Below, piece after piece: positions 8,446-17,300 of a DNA stretch of 64,000 nucleotides. The stretch is from NCBI GenBank assembly GCA_965220895.1, contig CBDCRF010000006.1, forward strand, positions 1 through 64,000. Reading direction: 5' to 3'. Under the pieces are notes generated by a model that had not been told where the DNA came from, ran no database searches, and worked only from the letters and a program-made list of their open reading frames with translations. The position numbers and the translations under genes were made by a program. This DNA comes from WTFY01 sp965220895. GTDB taxonomy: Bacteria > Pseudomonadota > Gammaproteobacteria > UBA4575. Positions within the stretch are counted from its first letter, which is position 1, and each line of letters opens with the position of its first letter.

Positions 8446-9003
8446 TCAAGATTGAATCTCCCCCCGCTCATTGTCAAGGAGATAAGAAAGCACTCGCTCT
8501 GCGTTTTTCCAAGCCTGCCAAGCAGCAAACCATGCGTCCTCCGTAATATCCCACTTGGCGCATGTCTCTCGAAACAGGTTCTGATCGAGTTCCTTGTCTC
8601 CCGTCTTGCACCAATGTATCACCTCCAGGTCCTTCGCAACAGATTCGTAAAATTTTCTTATGAACGTCATTTGAGCATGCCCTTTACGGGTGTATTGCAA
8701 ACGCTCATCCAAATTTTTAGATTTCCAAGCCTCTAAAACTCCCTGGTAATTGGTACGATGGTTCCTGATGCCAGACACGGAACAATGCTCCACCAATGAG
8801 ACAGCCTCAAACCGACACGATGCAGCTTGATTCTCAATTGATGCGTTGTTATTATCGTTATTATGCACAAGGTCAGCATCACCATGACATTTCCTTGCCA
8901 TCTCCAAAACTTCCTGCAAAGCCTCTTCTGCATTCGCCTGCGCAAGTAACGCTTGGCGAACGCTCATTAAAAATCCCTTTTCCGTTAGTGCCAAAGTTTT
9001 CAT
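8446..9003 (-). CDS. Helical protein of unknown function, paralogue of the 6541-7038 gene
   Basis: I chose the ATG at 9003 (MKTLALTEKGFLMSVRQALL...), preceded by ACCAAACGAAAAGAACGAC, because the longer frame runs into tRNA-like sequence. The 185-residue product is helical and shares its start (FLMSVRQALLAQANAEEAL) and its end (WDITEDAWFAAWQAWK) with the 6541-7038 product. Function unknown. Confidence 0.7.
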   Translation of the reverse strand: MKTLALTEKGFLMSVRQALLAQANAEEALQEVLEMARKCHGDADLVHNNDNNNASIENQAASCRFEAVSLVEHCSVSGIRNHRTNYQGVLEAWKSKNLDERLQYTRKGHAQMTFIRKFYESVAKDLEVIHWCKTGDKELDQNLFRETCAKWDITEDAWFAAWQAWKNAERVLSYLLDNERGEIQS

Positions 9004-9036
9004 GTCGTTCTTTTCGTTTGGTATAAAGGAGCGAAG

Positions 9037-9061
9037 TGGAGCCAGAGGGAATCGAACCCCC
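9037..9061 (-). repeat. Duplicate of the tRNA-Ala 3' end
   Basis: The plus-strand stretch TGGAGCCAGAGGGAATCGAA and the following C run are repeated exactly at 9609-9633, where they form the T-arm and acceptor of tRNA-Ala. Here no proper D-arm or anticodon arm can be folded upstream. The bases overlap or abut the 3' end of the 9068-9541 gene. It may be a broken tRNA or a recombination scar. Confidence 0.5.
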
Positions 9062-9067
9062 TGCACC

Positions 9068-9541
9068 CTATTCAGGCTTCAGAAAAGCCATGCAACTCCC
9101 AGCCTCCATGCCCTTACATTGATACCTGACTATCTTATAAGAAGATTGCATACGATGCGGATCCTCACCCCACTCTTCAGACCTTACACCGTGTCCCATA
9201 CTCACAGTGCAGCCCTTATGTCCACCGATCACCGCCGTTCTACCAGGCAGTAGGTAACGAAGCCACAATGGTTTCCGACCCAATTCCAGAGGCGGATTGG
9301 GGCCCAAAACTTTCACTTGCCCATAAAGCATAACGCCTCGCTGCTCGTCCATACTCGACGCAAAGCCCAGTACCTCACCCGCTGCATCTATAGGCATTTC
9401 TTCTCCAATATAGAAATCATGTGGCAGTATGCCGTGAGCAGTACTCACAGCTCCCGTAACCTCATGGCTTTGCCAGTCATATCTGTCTATAAATTCCAGA
9501 CGGATATTACGTATTTTGCTTTTTTCCATGATGTTAGCCAC
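9068..9541 (-). CDS. Protein of unknown function ending in tRNA-like sequence
   Basis: This 157-residue protein (MANIMEKSKIRNIRLEF...) has no recognised motif. It resembles the 9664-10062 product in size, in an early aromatic/charged segment (DRYDW versus KKFDW) and in a GG..GC pattern (GGHKGCTVSM versus GGPSGCNFFM). Both genes end inside or against tRNA-type sequence, suggesting a duplicated gene-plus-tRNA cassette. A second possible start is the Met at 9529. Function unknown. Confidence 0.65.
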   Translation of the reverse strand: MANIMEKSKIRNIRLEFIDRYDWQSHEVTGAVSTAHGILPHDFYIGEEMPIDAAGEVLGFASSMDEQRGVMLYGQVKVLGPNPPLELGRKPLWLRYLLPGRTAVIGGHKGCTVSMGHGVRSEEWGEDPHRMQSSYKIVRYQCKGMEAGSCMAFLKPE

Positions 9542-9608
9542 CTCTGGGCTATTTATTCAAAAAGGCGTGTAATTCACGCCAGGATTCGGGTACATCCCAA
9601 ACCTGTCG

Positions 9609-9681
9609 TGGAGCCAGAGGGAATCGAACCCCCGACATCCTCCTTGCAAAGGAGGTGCTCTGCCTACTGAGCTATAGCCCC
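9609..9681 (-). tRNA. tRNA-Ala (anticodon UGC)
   Basis: A complete cloverleaf is readable on the minus strand: acceptor GGGGCTA/TGGCTCC, D-arm AGCTC..GAGC, anticodon stem CCTCC/GGAGG with loop TTTGCAA, T-arm GGGGG-TTCGATT-CCCTC, discriminator A. CCA is not encoded. Its 5' 18 bases are also the 3' end of the 9664-10062 coding region, whose stop TAG lies in the D-loop. Confidence 0.93.
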
Positions 9682-10062
9682 GTAATAAGCAATTTCCTTC
9701 AGCGCGTCTCCTGCGCAAGCGTAGGAAATAACCGCCTTCGGCCTTAAAGCGGGCTGGACAGCATCATGAACAGTTTCCTTCATAAAAAAATTACAGCCAG
9801 AAGGCCCGCCTACTACAACCTGATCGTTAATATAGTTAAAATGCAACCAGATACGATCTGCATTTTTTTCCAATTCAGCAGCCATGGCAATATCTACATG
9901 AAAAGAACCTTGCCATATCGCAAAAGGGTGTCCAGGAGCGGGGCTCTCGCAAGCATACTCATGGGTTCGAGGCACATTCATCACCACGATACTGCCATCA
10001 GGCTCAAAAGCCTTATTTTCCCAATCGAATTTCTTAAGTAACGTCAATGTCGGCATTCCCAT
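9664..10062 (-). CDS. Protein of unknown function overlapping tRNA-Ala
   Basis: This 132-residue protein (MGMPTLTLLKKFDWENK...) contains a GGPSGCNFFMKE segment comparable to GGHKGCTVSMGH in the 9068-9541 product. The last six codons and the stop lie inside the tRNA-Ala gene, so the tRNA appears to have been inserted against the gene or grown into it. The Met at 10056 is an equally good start. Function unknown. Confidence 0.65.
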   Translation of the reverse strand: MGMPTLTLLKKFDWENKAFEPDGSIVVMNVPRTHEYACESPAPGHPFAIWQGSFHVDIAMAAELEKNADRIWLHFNYINDQVVVGGPSGCNFFMKETVHDAVQPALRPKAVISYACAGDALKEIAYYGAIAQ

Positions 10063-10068
10063 AATCGT

Positions 10069-10395
10069 CTATCGTTTTGGTGCAGGTTTGTCCCCGCCCG
10101 GACGGCTGGGCGTGGTGTTCTCTTCAGAGGGGGCGTACATCGCCTCTTCCTTCGACACGCTTGCCTGAAGCCCGATCAATTGAACGGGCTTCGCCTCCAT
10201 CAACTTCAGCCGCCCGATGTCCACCCATTCTGCTTCGGGTTTCTTGTCGTCCTCCTTGCTTCGAGGCTGGAGTAAAACAGTATCGCAGCCCGTCGCATAC
10301 GTGGAGAAGCCGATAATGTATCCTGTCAGGCCGCTGACCTGATCCATGGCCACCTGGCCGAAATGGAACGGGAGCGTGATTGTCGTTTTGGGCAT
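10069..10395 (-). CDS. Small conserved-looking phage protein
   Basis: This 108-residue protein begins MPKTTITLPFHFGQVAMD and has the core pattern SGLTGYIIGFSTYATGCDTVLLQP, which resembles small phage and plasmid proteins with an fTGi...yltGC..v.lqP core that I recall but cannot name. Its ATG shares one base with the tnpB stop (TAATG), and the GAGAGG of the tnpB-end hairpin sits where a Shine-Dalgarno would be. Its translation may therefore depend on the transposon end. Molecular role unknown. Confidence 0.7.
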   Translation of the reverse strand: MPKTTITLPFHFGQVAMDQVSGLTGYIIGFSTYATGCDTVLLQPRSKEDDKKPEAEWVDIGRLKLMEAKPVQLIGLQASVSKEEAMYAPSEENTTPSRPGGDKPAPKR

Positions 10396-11606
10396 TATAT
10401 CCTCTCGTTTAGAACGAGGGTACGGTTCTGGCTGGTGGCCATGCCCGCCGTAGCGGGGCTTACAAGCGTCTCTTCCTCTGTCCCAACCGGCGGGTCTGTG
10501 CCCTCCCGCTGCAAGGCAATTGCCTTGCGACAGACATTTATAGCCGCATTCACGTCCCGATCAATCGTGTAACCGCAATGCTCGCACGAATACGTGCGGA
10601 CATTCAATTCGATCTTCTTCCGGGGCAGGCTGTAGCAGTTGCTGCACATCTGCGTCGTGTTATGCGGAGCAACCCTCACGCACTCGCCTCCAGCACTTGA
10701 AGCCTTGTAGACAAGTTGGGCTGCTATGATGTCGAGGGCTGTTTCCCGCATGGCGCGGTTCAACCCCCGTTTCCTTGACCCTTTGCGGGTCAGGTTCTTC
10801 AGTTTCAGGTCCTCGATGGCGACGTTCGCAGAATGATTCTGCACCACGTCCGTCGTTATCTGGTGAATCGCGTTGCGCCGTCGATCTTTGACGCGCCGCG
10901 ATTCCTTCGCCGCGAGCACCTTTGCCTTCGCCCGTCCGTTGCTGCCCTTCTTGGCGCGGGACAGTTTCCGCTGCATTCGCTTGCGCTTCGTTTCCGAAAT
11001 GCGGATGCGGGAGTACTGCGTTCCGTCAGACAGGGAGACAGGCGATTTCACGCCAAGGTCTACTCCGATCATGGGCCGCTTGTCAACGACCTTCAGCCCT
11101 TCGTCGATCTCGCACACCAGTTGTATCTCGTACCGCAAAGGCGAACGTACAACGCGAACTACTTTGACTTTGGCAGTGTCGAGCACTCCCCGCGTGTCTG
11201 TGAAACGGAAACGCCCCAGACCCTTGAATTGAACGTAATGCCGCCCGTTGCGCTCGCGGGGCTTGGCCTGCTCGCACTCGAATGAATGAACGGACGTGTC
11301 GATATTCGAGAAACGCGGCAAGCCCGCGCCCGTGTCGAAGAAAGCGTCGTACCCCTTACGGACACGGGCAAGAACGGATCGCTGGTGAGATACTGCCCAT
11401 TGATACGTGCGGGAATCCGTGCGCTGGCTGACAAGCCACTTGCACAAATCGTAGTACGACGGCGTTTTTCCCTCCGCTTCGTACACCTCCCGCATGTGCT
11501 GCACCGCCTGGTTTCGCAACCAGCCGAGATGCCGGAACATCGCCTCCAGACGGCGGTGCTTCGCCTCCGTCAAACACTCTATGCGATATGTGTATGTCCT
11601 TGTCAT
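10393..11606 (-). mobile_element. IS200/IS605-type element, copy 1 (tnpB only)
   Basis: The recognisable element spans the tnpB coding region and a right end with the hairpin CCTCGTT-CTA-AACGAGAGG, ending in TATAATGCCC. No tnpA transposase gene is next to it, so it would need help to move. Similarity to copy 2 begins just after the start codon. The left boundary cannot be set from sequence alone. Confidence 0.7.
10395..11606 (-). CDS. tnpB: TnpB RNA-guided nuclease, copy 1
   Basis: This 403-residue protein is a full-length TnpB of the IS200/IS605 family, an RNA-guided DNA nuclease that uses the RNA from its own 3' end. An N-terminal helix-turn-helix-like region (MFRHLGWLRNQAV) leads to a split RuvC domain with all three acidic residues present: D183 in GVDLGVKSP, E265 in AIEDLKL and D351 in DRDVNAAIN. 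A zinc finger with C321, C324, C341 and C344 lies between the second and third. Nothing suggests inactivation. It is about 80% identical to copy 2 and lies within a minus-strand phage gene cluster. Confidence 0.93.
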   Translation of the reverse strand: MTRTYTYRIECLTEAKHRRLEAMFRHLGWLRNQAVQHMREVYEAEGKTPSYYDLCKWLVSQRTDSRTYQWAVSHQRSVLARVRKGYDAFFDTGAGLPRFSNIDTSVHSFECEQAKPRERNGRHYVQFKGLGRFRFTDTRGVLDTAKVKVVRVVRSPLRYEIQLVCEIDEGLKVVDKRPMIGVDLGVKSPVSLSDGTQYSRIRISETKRKRMQRKLSRAKKGSNGRAKAKVLAAKESRRVKDRRRNAIHQITTDVVQNHSANVAIEDLKLKNLTRKGSRKRGLNRAMRETALDIIAAQLVYKASSAGGECVRVAPHNTTQMCSNCYSLPRKKIELNVRTYSCEHCGYTIDRDVNAAINVCRKAIALQREGTDPPVGTEEETLVSPATAGMATSQNRTLVLNERI

Positions 11607-11684
11607 ACAACAAGATACGACAATTTAGGGAAATTGTTTTGCAGCCTCATATGCCCTGTGCGTCTCGTGCTGCCTAAGCATTTC

Positions 11685-12041
11685 CTACGCAGTCTCGTCC
11701 CGCTGTTCAATAAGGCGATTGATCGCCTTAGGGTGTAGGTTCAGAATCATGCCGATGGCCTTCTGCAACGTATCCACTGTCTCCTTGAGTGTGTCCACCT
11801 CCTTTTGCAGCGCGTCGGTATGCTCGATAGTGGCGTTAATCGTTATGGTGCTGACATCCTCCTCCCCCATGTACTCAAAATCCGCAGGTTCCTTGGCAGA
11901 GTTTTTAATGCCGGCTCCAGAGACACCTTTGTCCGCCTCGTCGCGCTTGTCCGCTACGAGCAGTGAAATTATCTGGTTGACCTTGGTGTCGAGAAATGCA
12001 ATCTGCTGGTGCAGAGGCAACGAGGACATATCGGAAAGCAT
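11685..12041 (-). CDS. Small coiled-coil protein
   Basis: This 118-residue protein is helical with an N-terminal LHQQIAFLDTKVNQIISLL segment and a C-terminal coiled coil of the form KEVDTLKETVDTLQKAI. It sits downstream of the 209-residue gene with a 35-base gap. It could be a chaperone or trimerisation partner of a tail protein, but this is only a guess. Confidence 0.65.
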   Translation of the reverse strand: MLSDMSSLPLHQQIAFLDTKVNQIISLLVADKRDEADKGVSGAGIKNSAKEPADFEYMGEEDVSTITINATIEHTDALQKEVDTLKETVDTLQKAIGMILNLHPKAINRLIEQRDETA

Positions 12042-12076
12042 GACAATAGGGGCTACGTGAAAGGGGGGTGAACAGG

Positions 12077-12706
12077 CTATGCGTCCTCCGCAACAAGTTC
12101 CAGCGGGATCTCAGCAGCGGCAATATCGCTGTTCTCGAAAGCCTCTCCGGGCAGCATGAATACCCCCACCTCGTGCTCTGCCTCCAGATACGCATTGATC
12201 GCATCCCTGTGCGCTGCCCCATCCGCAAGTTGATAAGACCCTGGCCCGCTAACCGCGCCAAGCCGCTCCCACACCTCGCCTGTGCCCGGCGCATCAGGCA
12301 CGTTCTTGCCACCGGTATACAGCCAGTACGCTTCGCCCCGAATAGCGGGGGCTTCGTAGTGGACAATCTCTCCCTTCTTCATTTTCATTCCCCGCTTCCA
12401 CTGGCCGACGTACTTCTCTGCGTCGATACTGACGGTAGACCTGCCGTCCTCTCCTACGCATCCGCGCACCTCGTCGCCGTTGACGCCTTTCGCAGCGTAC
12501 TCCTTGTTGATCGCGTTGTATCCCGCAACGAAATCCTCCGCCAGGTTCGTGATTTCGCGGGCGTTACGGGCAATCGACAGCCCGTGCCCCTTGATGTTTC
12601 GCTTGGAGAGCGCGTGTACCTGGTTATTCAACTCCATGATGCGGCCAGCCTTGATCTTGACGGTTTTGCGGCTGGTCGAGAAGTTCAGGATTTTGGCTTT
12701 AGCCAT
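12077..12706 (-). CDS. Unknown protein with a CBM-like surface module
   Basis: This 209-residue protein starts with a basic segment (MAKAKILNFSTSRKTVKIK) followed by helical sequence. Near residues 110-150 the segment KGEIVHYE...GEAYWLYTGG....P.TGEVWERLG resembles the CBM5/12-like modules of the fibre. It has its own promoter (12800-12828) and a GC-rich leader hairpin. A role on the tail surface is possible. Confidence 0.7.
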   Translation of the reverse strand: MAKAKILNFSTSRKTVKIKAGRIMELNNQVHALSKRNIKGHGLSIARNAREITNLAEDFVAGYNAINKEYAAKGVNGDEVRGCVGEDGRSTVSIDAEKYVGQWKRGMKMKKGEIVHYEAPAIRGEAYWLYTGGKNVPDAPGTGEVWERLGAVSGPGSYQLADGAAHRDAINAYLEAEHEVGVFMLPGEAFENSDIAAAEIPLELVAEDA

Positions 12707-12734
12707 GGGTATTTAAGGCGTACGTGAATGAATT

Positions 12735-12773
12735 GGCGGGCAGCCCAAACCCCGTTGGAAAAGGCTGCCCGCC
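12735..12773 (-). promoter_or_regulatory. Leader hairpin shared with the 38226-38263 leader
   Basis: GGCGGGCAGCC and GGCTGCCCGCC form a perfect 11-bp stem between the promoter and the 12706 start. The same stem sequence occurs in the leader at 38226-38263. It could be an attenuator or a protein-binding site. Confidence 0.6.
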
Positions 12774-12799
12774 ATGCCCTGATCAGGGTAACGAGACGT

Positions 12800-12828
12800 A
12801 ATGTACGACAAAAAAACAAGAATGTCAA
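12800..12828 (-). promoter_or_regulatory. Promoter of the 209-residue gene
   Basis: TTGACA, 17 bases, TACATT on the minus strand, with a T-rich spacer (TTCTTGTTTTTTTGTCG) identical to that of the integrase promoter at 60465. Confidence 0.75.
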
Positions 12829-12876
12829 GGGGAATCGCGCAACGTCAGGGCAGTATACGGCGCGGCCCCGGAAATG

Positions 12877-14373
12877 TCAAGGGGTCAAAATATCGCTTAC
12901 CGTTGCCCATGCGCCCGCACCCGACCTGTTACGGCCCCGTACGCGTACGGTATGCCGCTGCTGCGAAACCACGCCAGCGAGGGCCGTGTAACGCGTATTG
13001 CCCGTCGTCGCTGAATTGCCCGGCGGGTTGTTCGACGGGCCCCATTCCACATCGTACGTCCCGGCAACGCCTCCGATGTTCGGGGCGTCCCAGTCGATGA
13101 CGATTGACGGCAGAACGACGCCGCCCGTCTGCTCGCCCCTCGCCGTCAGGTTGCGCACGGGGCCGGGCACCTGCAATCCCGTCGTCGCCCGGCTCACGGA
13201 CTGCCACGCGCTGCGCCCGCCCGGCCCGACAGCGCGGACGCGGAAGTAATACGTGCAGGACGGATTCAGGCCGGTAACCGTGTAATCCGTAACGTTGCTC
13301 GTTGCGGAGCCGTCGCTGTAGTCGATGGTACGGCCCCACTCGATCTCGTACGACGTTACGGAGCCGCCCGTGCCCGGCCCCCGCCAATCGATAAACATGC
13401 GCGTTGACGGCGAGTATATCGCGCCCGCCGCCGTCAGGCTGCGCACGGGGCCGGGGGCCGTAACGCCTGCGGCGAGCGTCGTTACGCTGCCCGTTACCCA
13501 TGCGCTGTTGCCAGCCGCGTTCTCGGCGCGGACGCGGTACTGGTACGTCGTACCCGCCGTCAGGCCGTCGATAAAATCGAACAGGATTCCGGGCGTTGAT
13601 TCTTCTATCCACGTGCCCGACGTACCCTGCCGATATTCAAGGCGATACCCCTGCACCCGCCCACCAGTATTCGGCTCATCCCAGCTCGCCCGAAAACGTG
13701 TCTGCTCGATAATGCTAGCTGTCAGGTTGCGTACAGGGCCGGGGGCTTCTGTTACCGGGTCAACGTCATCCAAACATAGTTTCGCCCGCAGCGTGATCGT
13801 CAGGCCGTTGCGCTCGGCCTGTGTCATATCATTATATGCAGTGATAAATGCGGCGATCCTGTCGTTGTCGGCGAGGCCGCCGTCCTGGTCTGCCGGATAG
13901 CGAGCTGAATACGGGTCAGTCGCATCCTGTAGCGCGTTATCCGGGTGGTTCGGGCCGGGTAATATCAGGCTGTGGTCGCCTGCGCGTAACTCGATAGCCC
14001 GCTCGTAATTCTCCCATGCCGCGATCAGGTCAGGGCCCGCCCCACTCCCACTTGTATCCGTCGAATCCGTCGTAAACCTGATATTCCACGCCCCGGCTCG
14101 CGTACCTCCTCGTGATGATCCAAAAGCAAAACTCAGACTAAACCATACCAGGTAAGCCGTCTGGTCTGTCAGTACGTCGTCAACCAGTTGCGCAACCGCT
14201 CCATGCGATCCCGGACGCCATAAGAAACCGCTACCGGTGGGGCGAGAATTGGCAATAGGTATTTCGTCGCTGACGATCCACTCCCACAGCAACTCCTCGC
14301 CCTGCCACACTTCGCATATAGGGTCGTCGTCAATGTGGATTTCTTCGACGTTATCGGTTCCGATCTCGATCAT
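12877..14373 (-). CDS. Tail protein with three fibronectin type III domains
   Basis: This 498-residue protein has an N-terminal domain of about 210 residues and then three fibronectin-III domains of about 90 residues, each opening with the pattern PGPVR.LTA and containing GY.LEYR/YE.EWG, T.Y.YRVRA and G.SAW signatures. FN3 domains are common on exposed phage tail proteins, where they are thought to give weak carbohydrate or cell-surface contacts. The ATG overlaps the stop of the 2052-residue gene by four bases, so the product is probably part of the tail tip. Confidence 0.85.
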   Translation of the reverse strand: MIEIGTDNVEEIHIDDDPICEVWQGEELLWEWIVSDEIPIANSRPTGSGFLWRPGSHGAVAQLVDDVLTDQTAYLVWFSLSFAFGSSRGGTRAGAWNIRFTTDSTDTSGSGAGPDLIAAWENYERAIELRAGDHSLILPGPNHPDNALQDATDPYSARYPADQDGGLADNDRIAAFITAYNDMTQAERNGLTITLRAKLCLDDVDPVTEAPGPVRNLTASIIEQTRFRASWDEPNTGGRVQGYRLEYRQGTSGTWIEESTPGILFDFIDGLTAGTTYQYRVRAENAAGNSAWVTGSVTTLAAGVTAPGPVRSLTAAGAIYSPSTRMFIDWRGPGTGGSVTSYEIEWGRTIDYSDGSATSNVTDYTVTGLNPSCTYYFRVRAVGPGGRSAWQSVSRATTGLQVPGPVRNLTARGEQTGGVVLPSIVIDWDAPNIGGVAGTYDVEWGPSNNPPGNSATTGNTRYTALAGVVSQQRHTVRVRGRNRSGAGAWATVSDILTP

Positions 14374-17300
14374 ACGATAAAGTATATCGTGTCCGCGTCT
14401 TTCGTCGCCAGCGCGTCGTACTGCGCCTTCGTCAGTTTCACGAATCCCGCCGCCGTCCGCACCGCCGTCTTTTCCGTCCCCGTCAGGTCGCTTGGCGGAT
14501 TCGAGAACGCCTTATCCCCAATCGTCGAGTCCGCCAACGTCGCCTGCTTGTCGTTGATCTGCGTCTGGATCGGCCCCGTTACGCCATCGAGCCACCCATA
14601 CTCGGCGTTCGACACGTTCCCGTTGGCCCCCACCAGCGAAGCGTCGAGCCGATTGTCCGCGTCGTACGTCGTACCGCCCCCTGACGGAGCGTCAATCCAC
14701 TCCATTCCGTCCGCATCCGCATTGACGGAAAGTATCTGCCCTGCCGTACCGTATGTAGGTATGGGCCGCGTAACAGCTACCCCATCCGCTGACACTGTGA
14801 TGCCCGTGCCTGCGCCCACGTTCAGCGTAACATCTCCGCTCGCACCACCCCCGGTCAAACCATTGCCCGCCGTAACGCCCGTAATGTCGCCCTGTGGCAA
14901 GCCGGTGATGACAATATCCGCAAGGCTGTCGTTGCGCATAAGCGTGATATTACCCGCTGAATACGATCCGCTCGTAACGTAACTGTTTCCGTCGTTCGAT
15001 CCGCCAGAGCCGCCTTTCGCCGTCCATATCAGCGCATTGCCCGCAGCATTGACTGTCAGCACCTGATTGGCGTTCGACGAACCGAAGTCTGGCAACGCTC
15101 CGCTTGCAAGAGTACTCAACAACGTCGGCGTAGACCAATCAGCTGAGATAGCATCACCAGCACTCGGAGCACCTGTATAACTTCTGCGAGCGACCCACAG
15201 GAACGAATTGGTGGATGTTAAACTTGGGGGGGTGTTACTCCAGGTAACTGGATTCTCTTGGACAATATAGCTATCTCCAACAGAGAACGGCTGATCGGGG
15301 TCTCCGAAGGTGCTTGGCGGGAGCGGGGGTTGATCGTTTGTGGCTGTAGCACAATAAGCATATGTTTGCACACCCGGAGTGCTGTTAGAGATTCGAGCGT
15401 TTGTGCCAGTTGACGATCTCAGCCGCAGGGTTTGCCATCGATTGTTTCCAATCTGCTGTATCTCCCATAGGTAAGGATTAGCAGTTCCAAAGGTCGGCGG
15501 TTCTTGCGATATGTACCATGTAACAACGGTCTGAAACAACGGTGCTTGCTGCCCGAAGCCCCAAGCGTTATCGGGTAATATATTCGATGGGAGCGTATTC
15601 GCATTAAATACGAGATAAACCTCTTCTTCAAACGTCGGCAACGACAGAAGGTCTGAATACTCTCCAGACGTAGCCACAGCAGCTAAGCCGGACACGTCCG
15701 CCGCCGCTCCCGTGGTGGCTACCGTAGCAAGATCGGGTATGTCTGACGCTGCGATCTGCCGCCAAGCCAGGGTAGGCGTAGTGCCCGACGTGCTCGTGTC
15801 GCTGTCCGTGGCAAACAGCGCGTGTCCATTCGTGTCGTCCGCAGGTTGCGGTACGGGTACGTCCACGTGCACACCTTGCGCATCGACCGTAATGCCCGTG
15901 CCTGCCCGCACCCGCGTCTGTCCGCCCACTGTACGCAGCCCCTGGCCTATGCGAGCCGAGATAACGTTAGCTGCGCTTATCGTTATGCCGTTGCCCGCGG
16001 TGTACGTCGTATCCGTATCTGTGTCCGTATCTGTGTCAGCTGCCCATTCAAGCGCACCATTGACAACCTTCAATACTTGTCCATTGTTATTCGTATCAAA
16101 CGAAGGCACGGGGCGCACCAAACTCCATGTCCGCAACACAAGGTTCGCGCCTCCGCTATTGCTGTTCACCAATTCAGAGGTAGCAACGCTGAAATGCGCG
16201 CTATTCAAGGCAAACGACTCCCATGCAGGCGTAGCAAAGCCCGATGCTCCCAATTCGCTTTTCAGATACCACACGCCTGTCGCGCCGGTATAGCCTGTCG
16301 TCGCGGGAAAGTCTGGAAGGGGGTTCGTTACCGCAACCCCATTCGCATCAACGGTTATGCCCGTTCCGGCATCGACGGACACCCCGTTCGCATTCACCGT
16401 TATGCCGTGATGCGCTTTGACGGAAAGCGTCGTACGCGAATAATCGCTCTCTTCCCCGTGAATAAACTCTATTCCATTGCCGTTGACCAAACGTCGCCAA
16501 TTAGCAGCATTCCATGCACGGGGAGCCTCGGTAGTAACCGTATTCGAGACAAGGAATATCCCTGACGGACTTGGGAAGCCTCCATCCGTCTGATCTGGCA
16601 AGGCGGGCAAGCCCGTGCCTGTCGCAAAGCCTGTTATCGTTACATCATCTAATCCCTCGCGTGTCAGCGTGAGTGTCCCTGCTGAATACGCCCCGCCCGT
16701 AACGTAGTTGTTCGCTCCGCCGACTACCGCGCCGTTCCAGTAGAGATCGTCGCCGGAACGGTAGAGCCGGTGGGCTGTCGTTCCCGGCGCGCCGTCGTCA
16801 AGCAGTATGCCTTGGGCTACTCTCAGGCCGTAGCCGTCGCTCCTCTCAGATATTGTGTCTGTATCCGGGCTTATCCGAATCGTGCCTGCCGTGAACGTGT
16901 GCGGCGTATTGATATTGAAGTCGGGATTTACGCCGCCACCGATATTGATGCTGTACCCGTACGGATCATCCTGTGTCCCTGCCCCTGTCCTGGTTCCCCA
17001 TATCCGGGGCGGATCCGCTATTTGCGTTTCCCCTGCCGCTGACTGCCAGACAAGCCCTCTCGCCCTGTTGATGTTGTCAGGGTCAGCATCGTTGACAAAG
17101 CGGAATACCATACCGCTATGCGATAGGCGAAATGTCTCGATTGGATTTGTAAGTGCATCGTCGTCGTGGTCGTACATATTCCCGATGTACCCCGCATCGG
17201 AATCCATGATAAGGCTGCCCGTTACTTCGAGATTGCCCGTTTTCGCCTCCAGCGACTGGAGCGAGTGGGCAAAAACAAAAGGAGCGGTAACGATGGGCGG

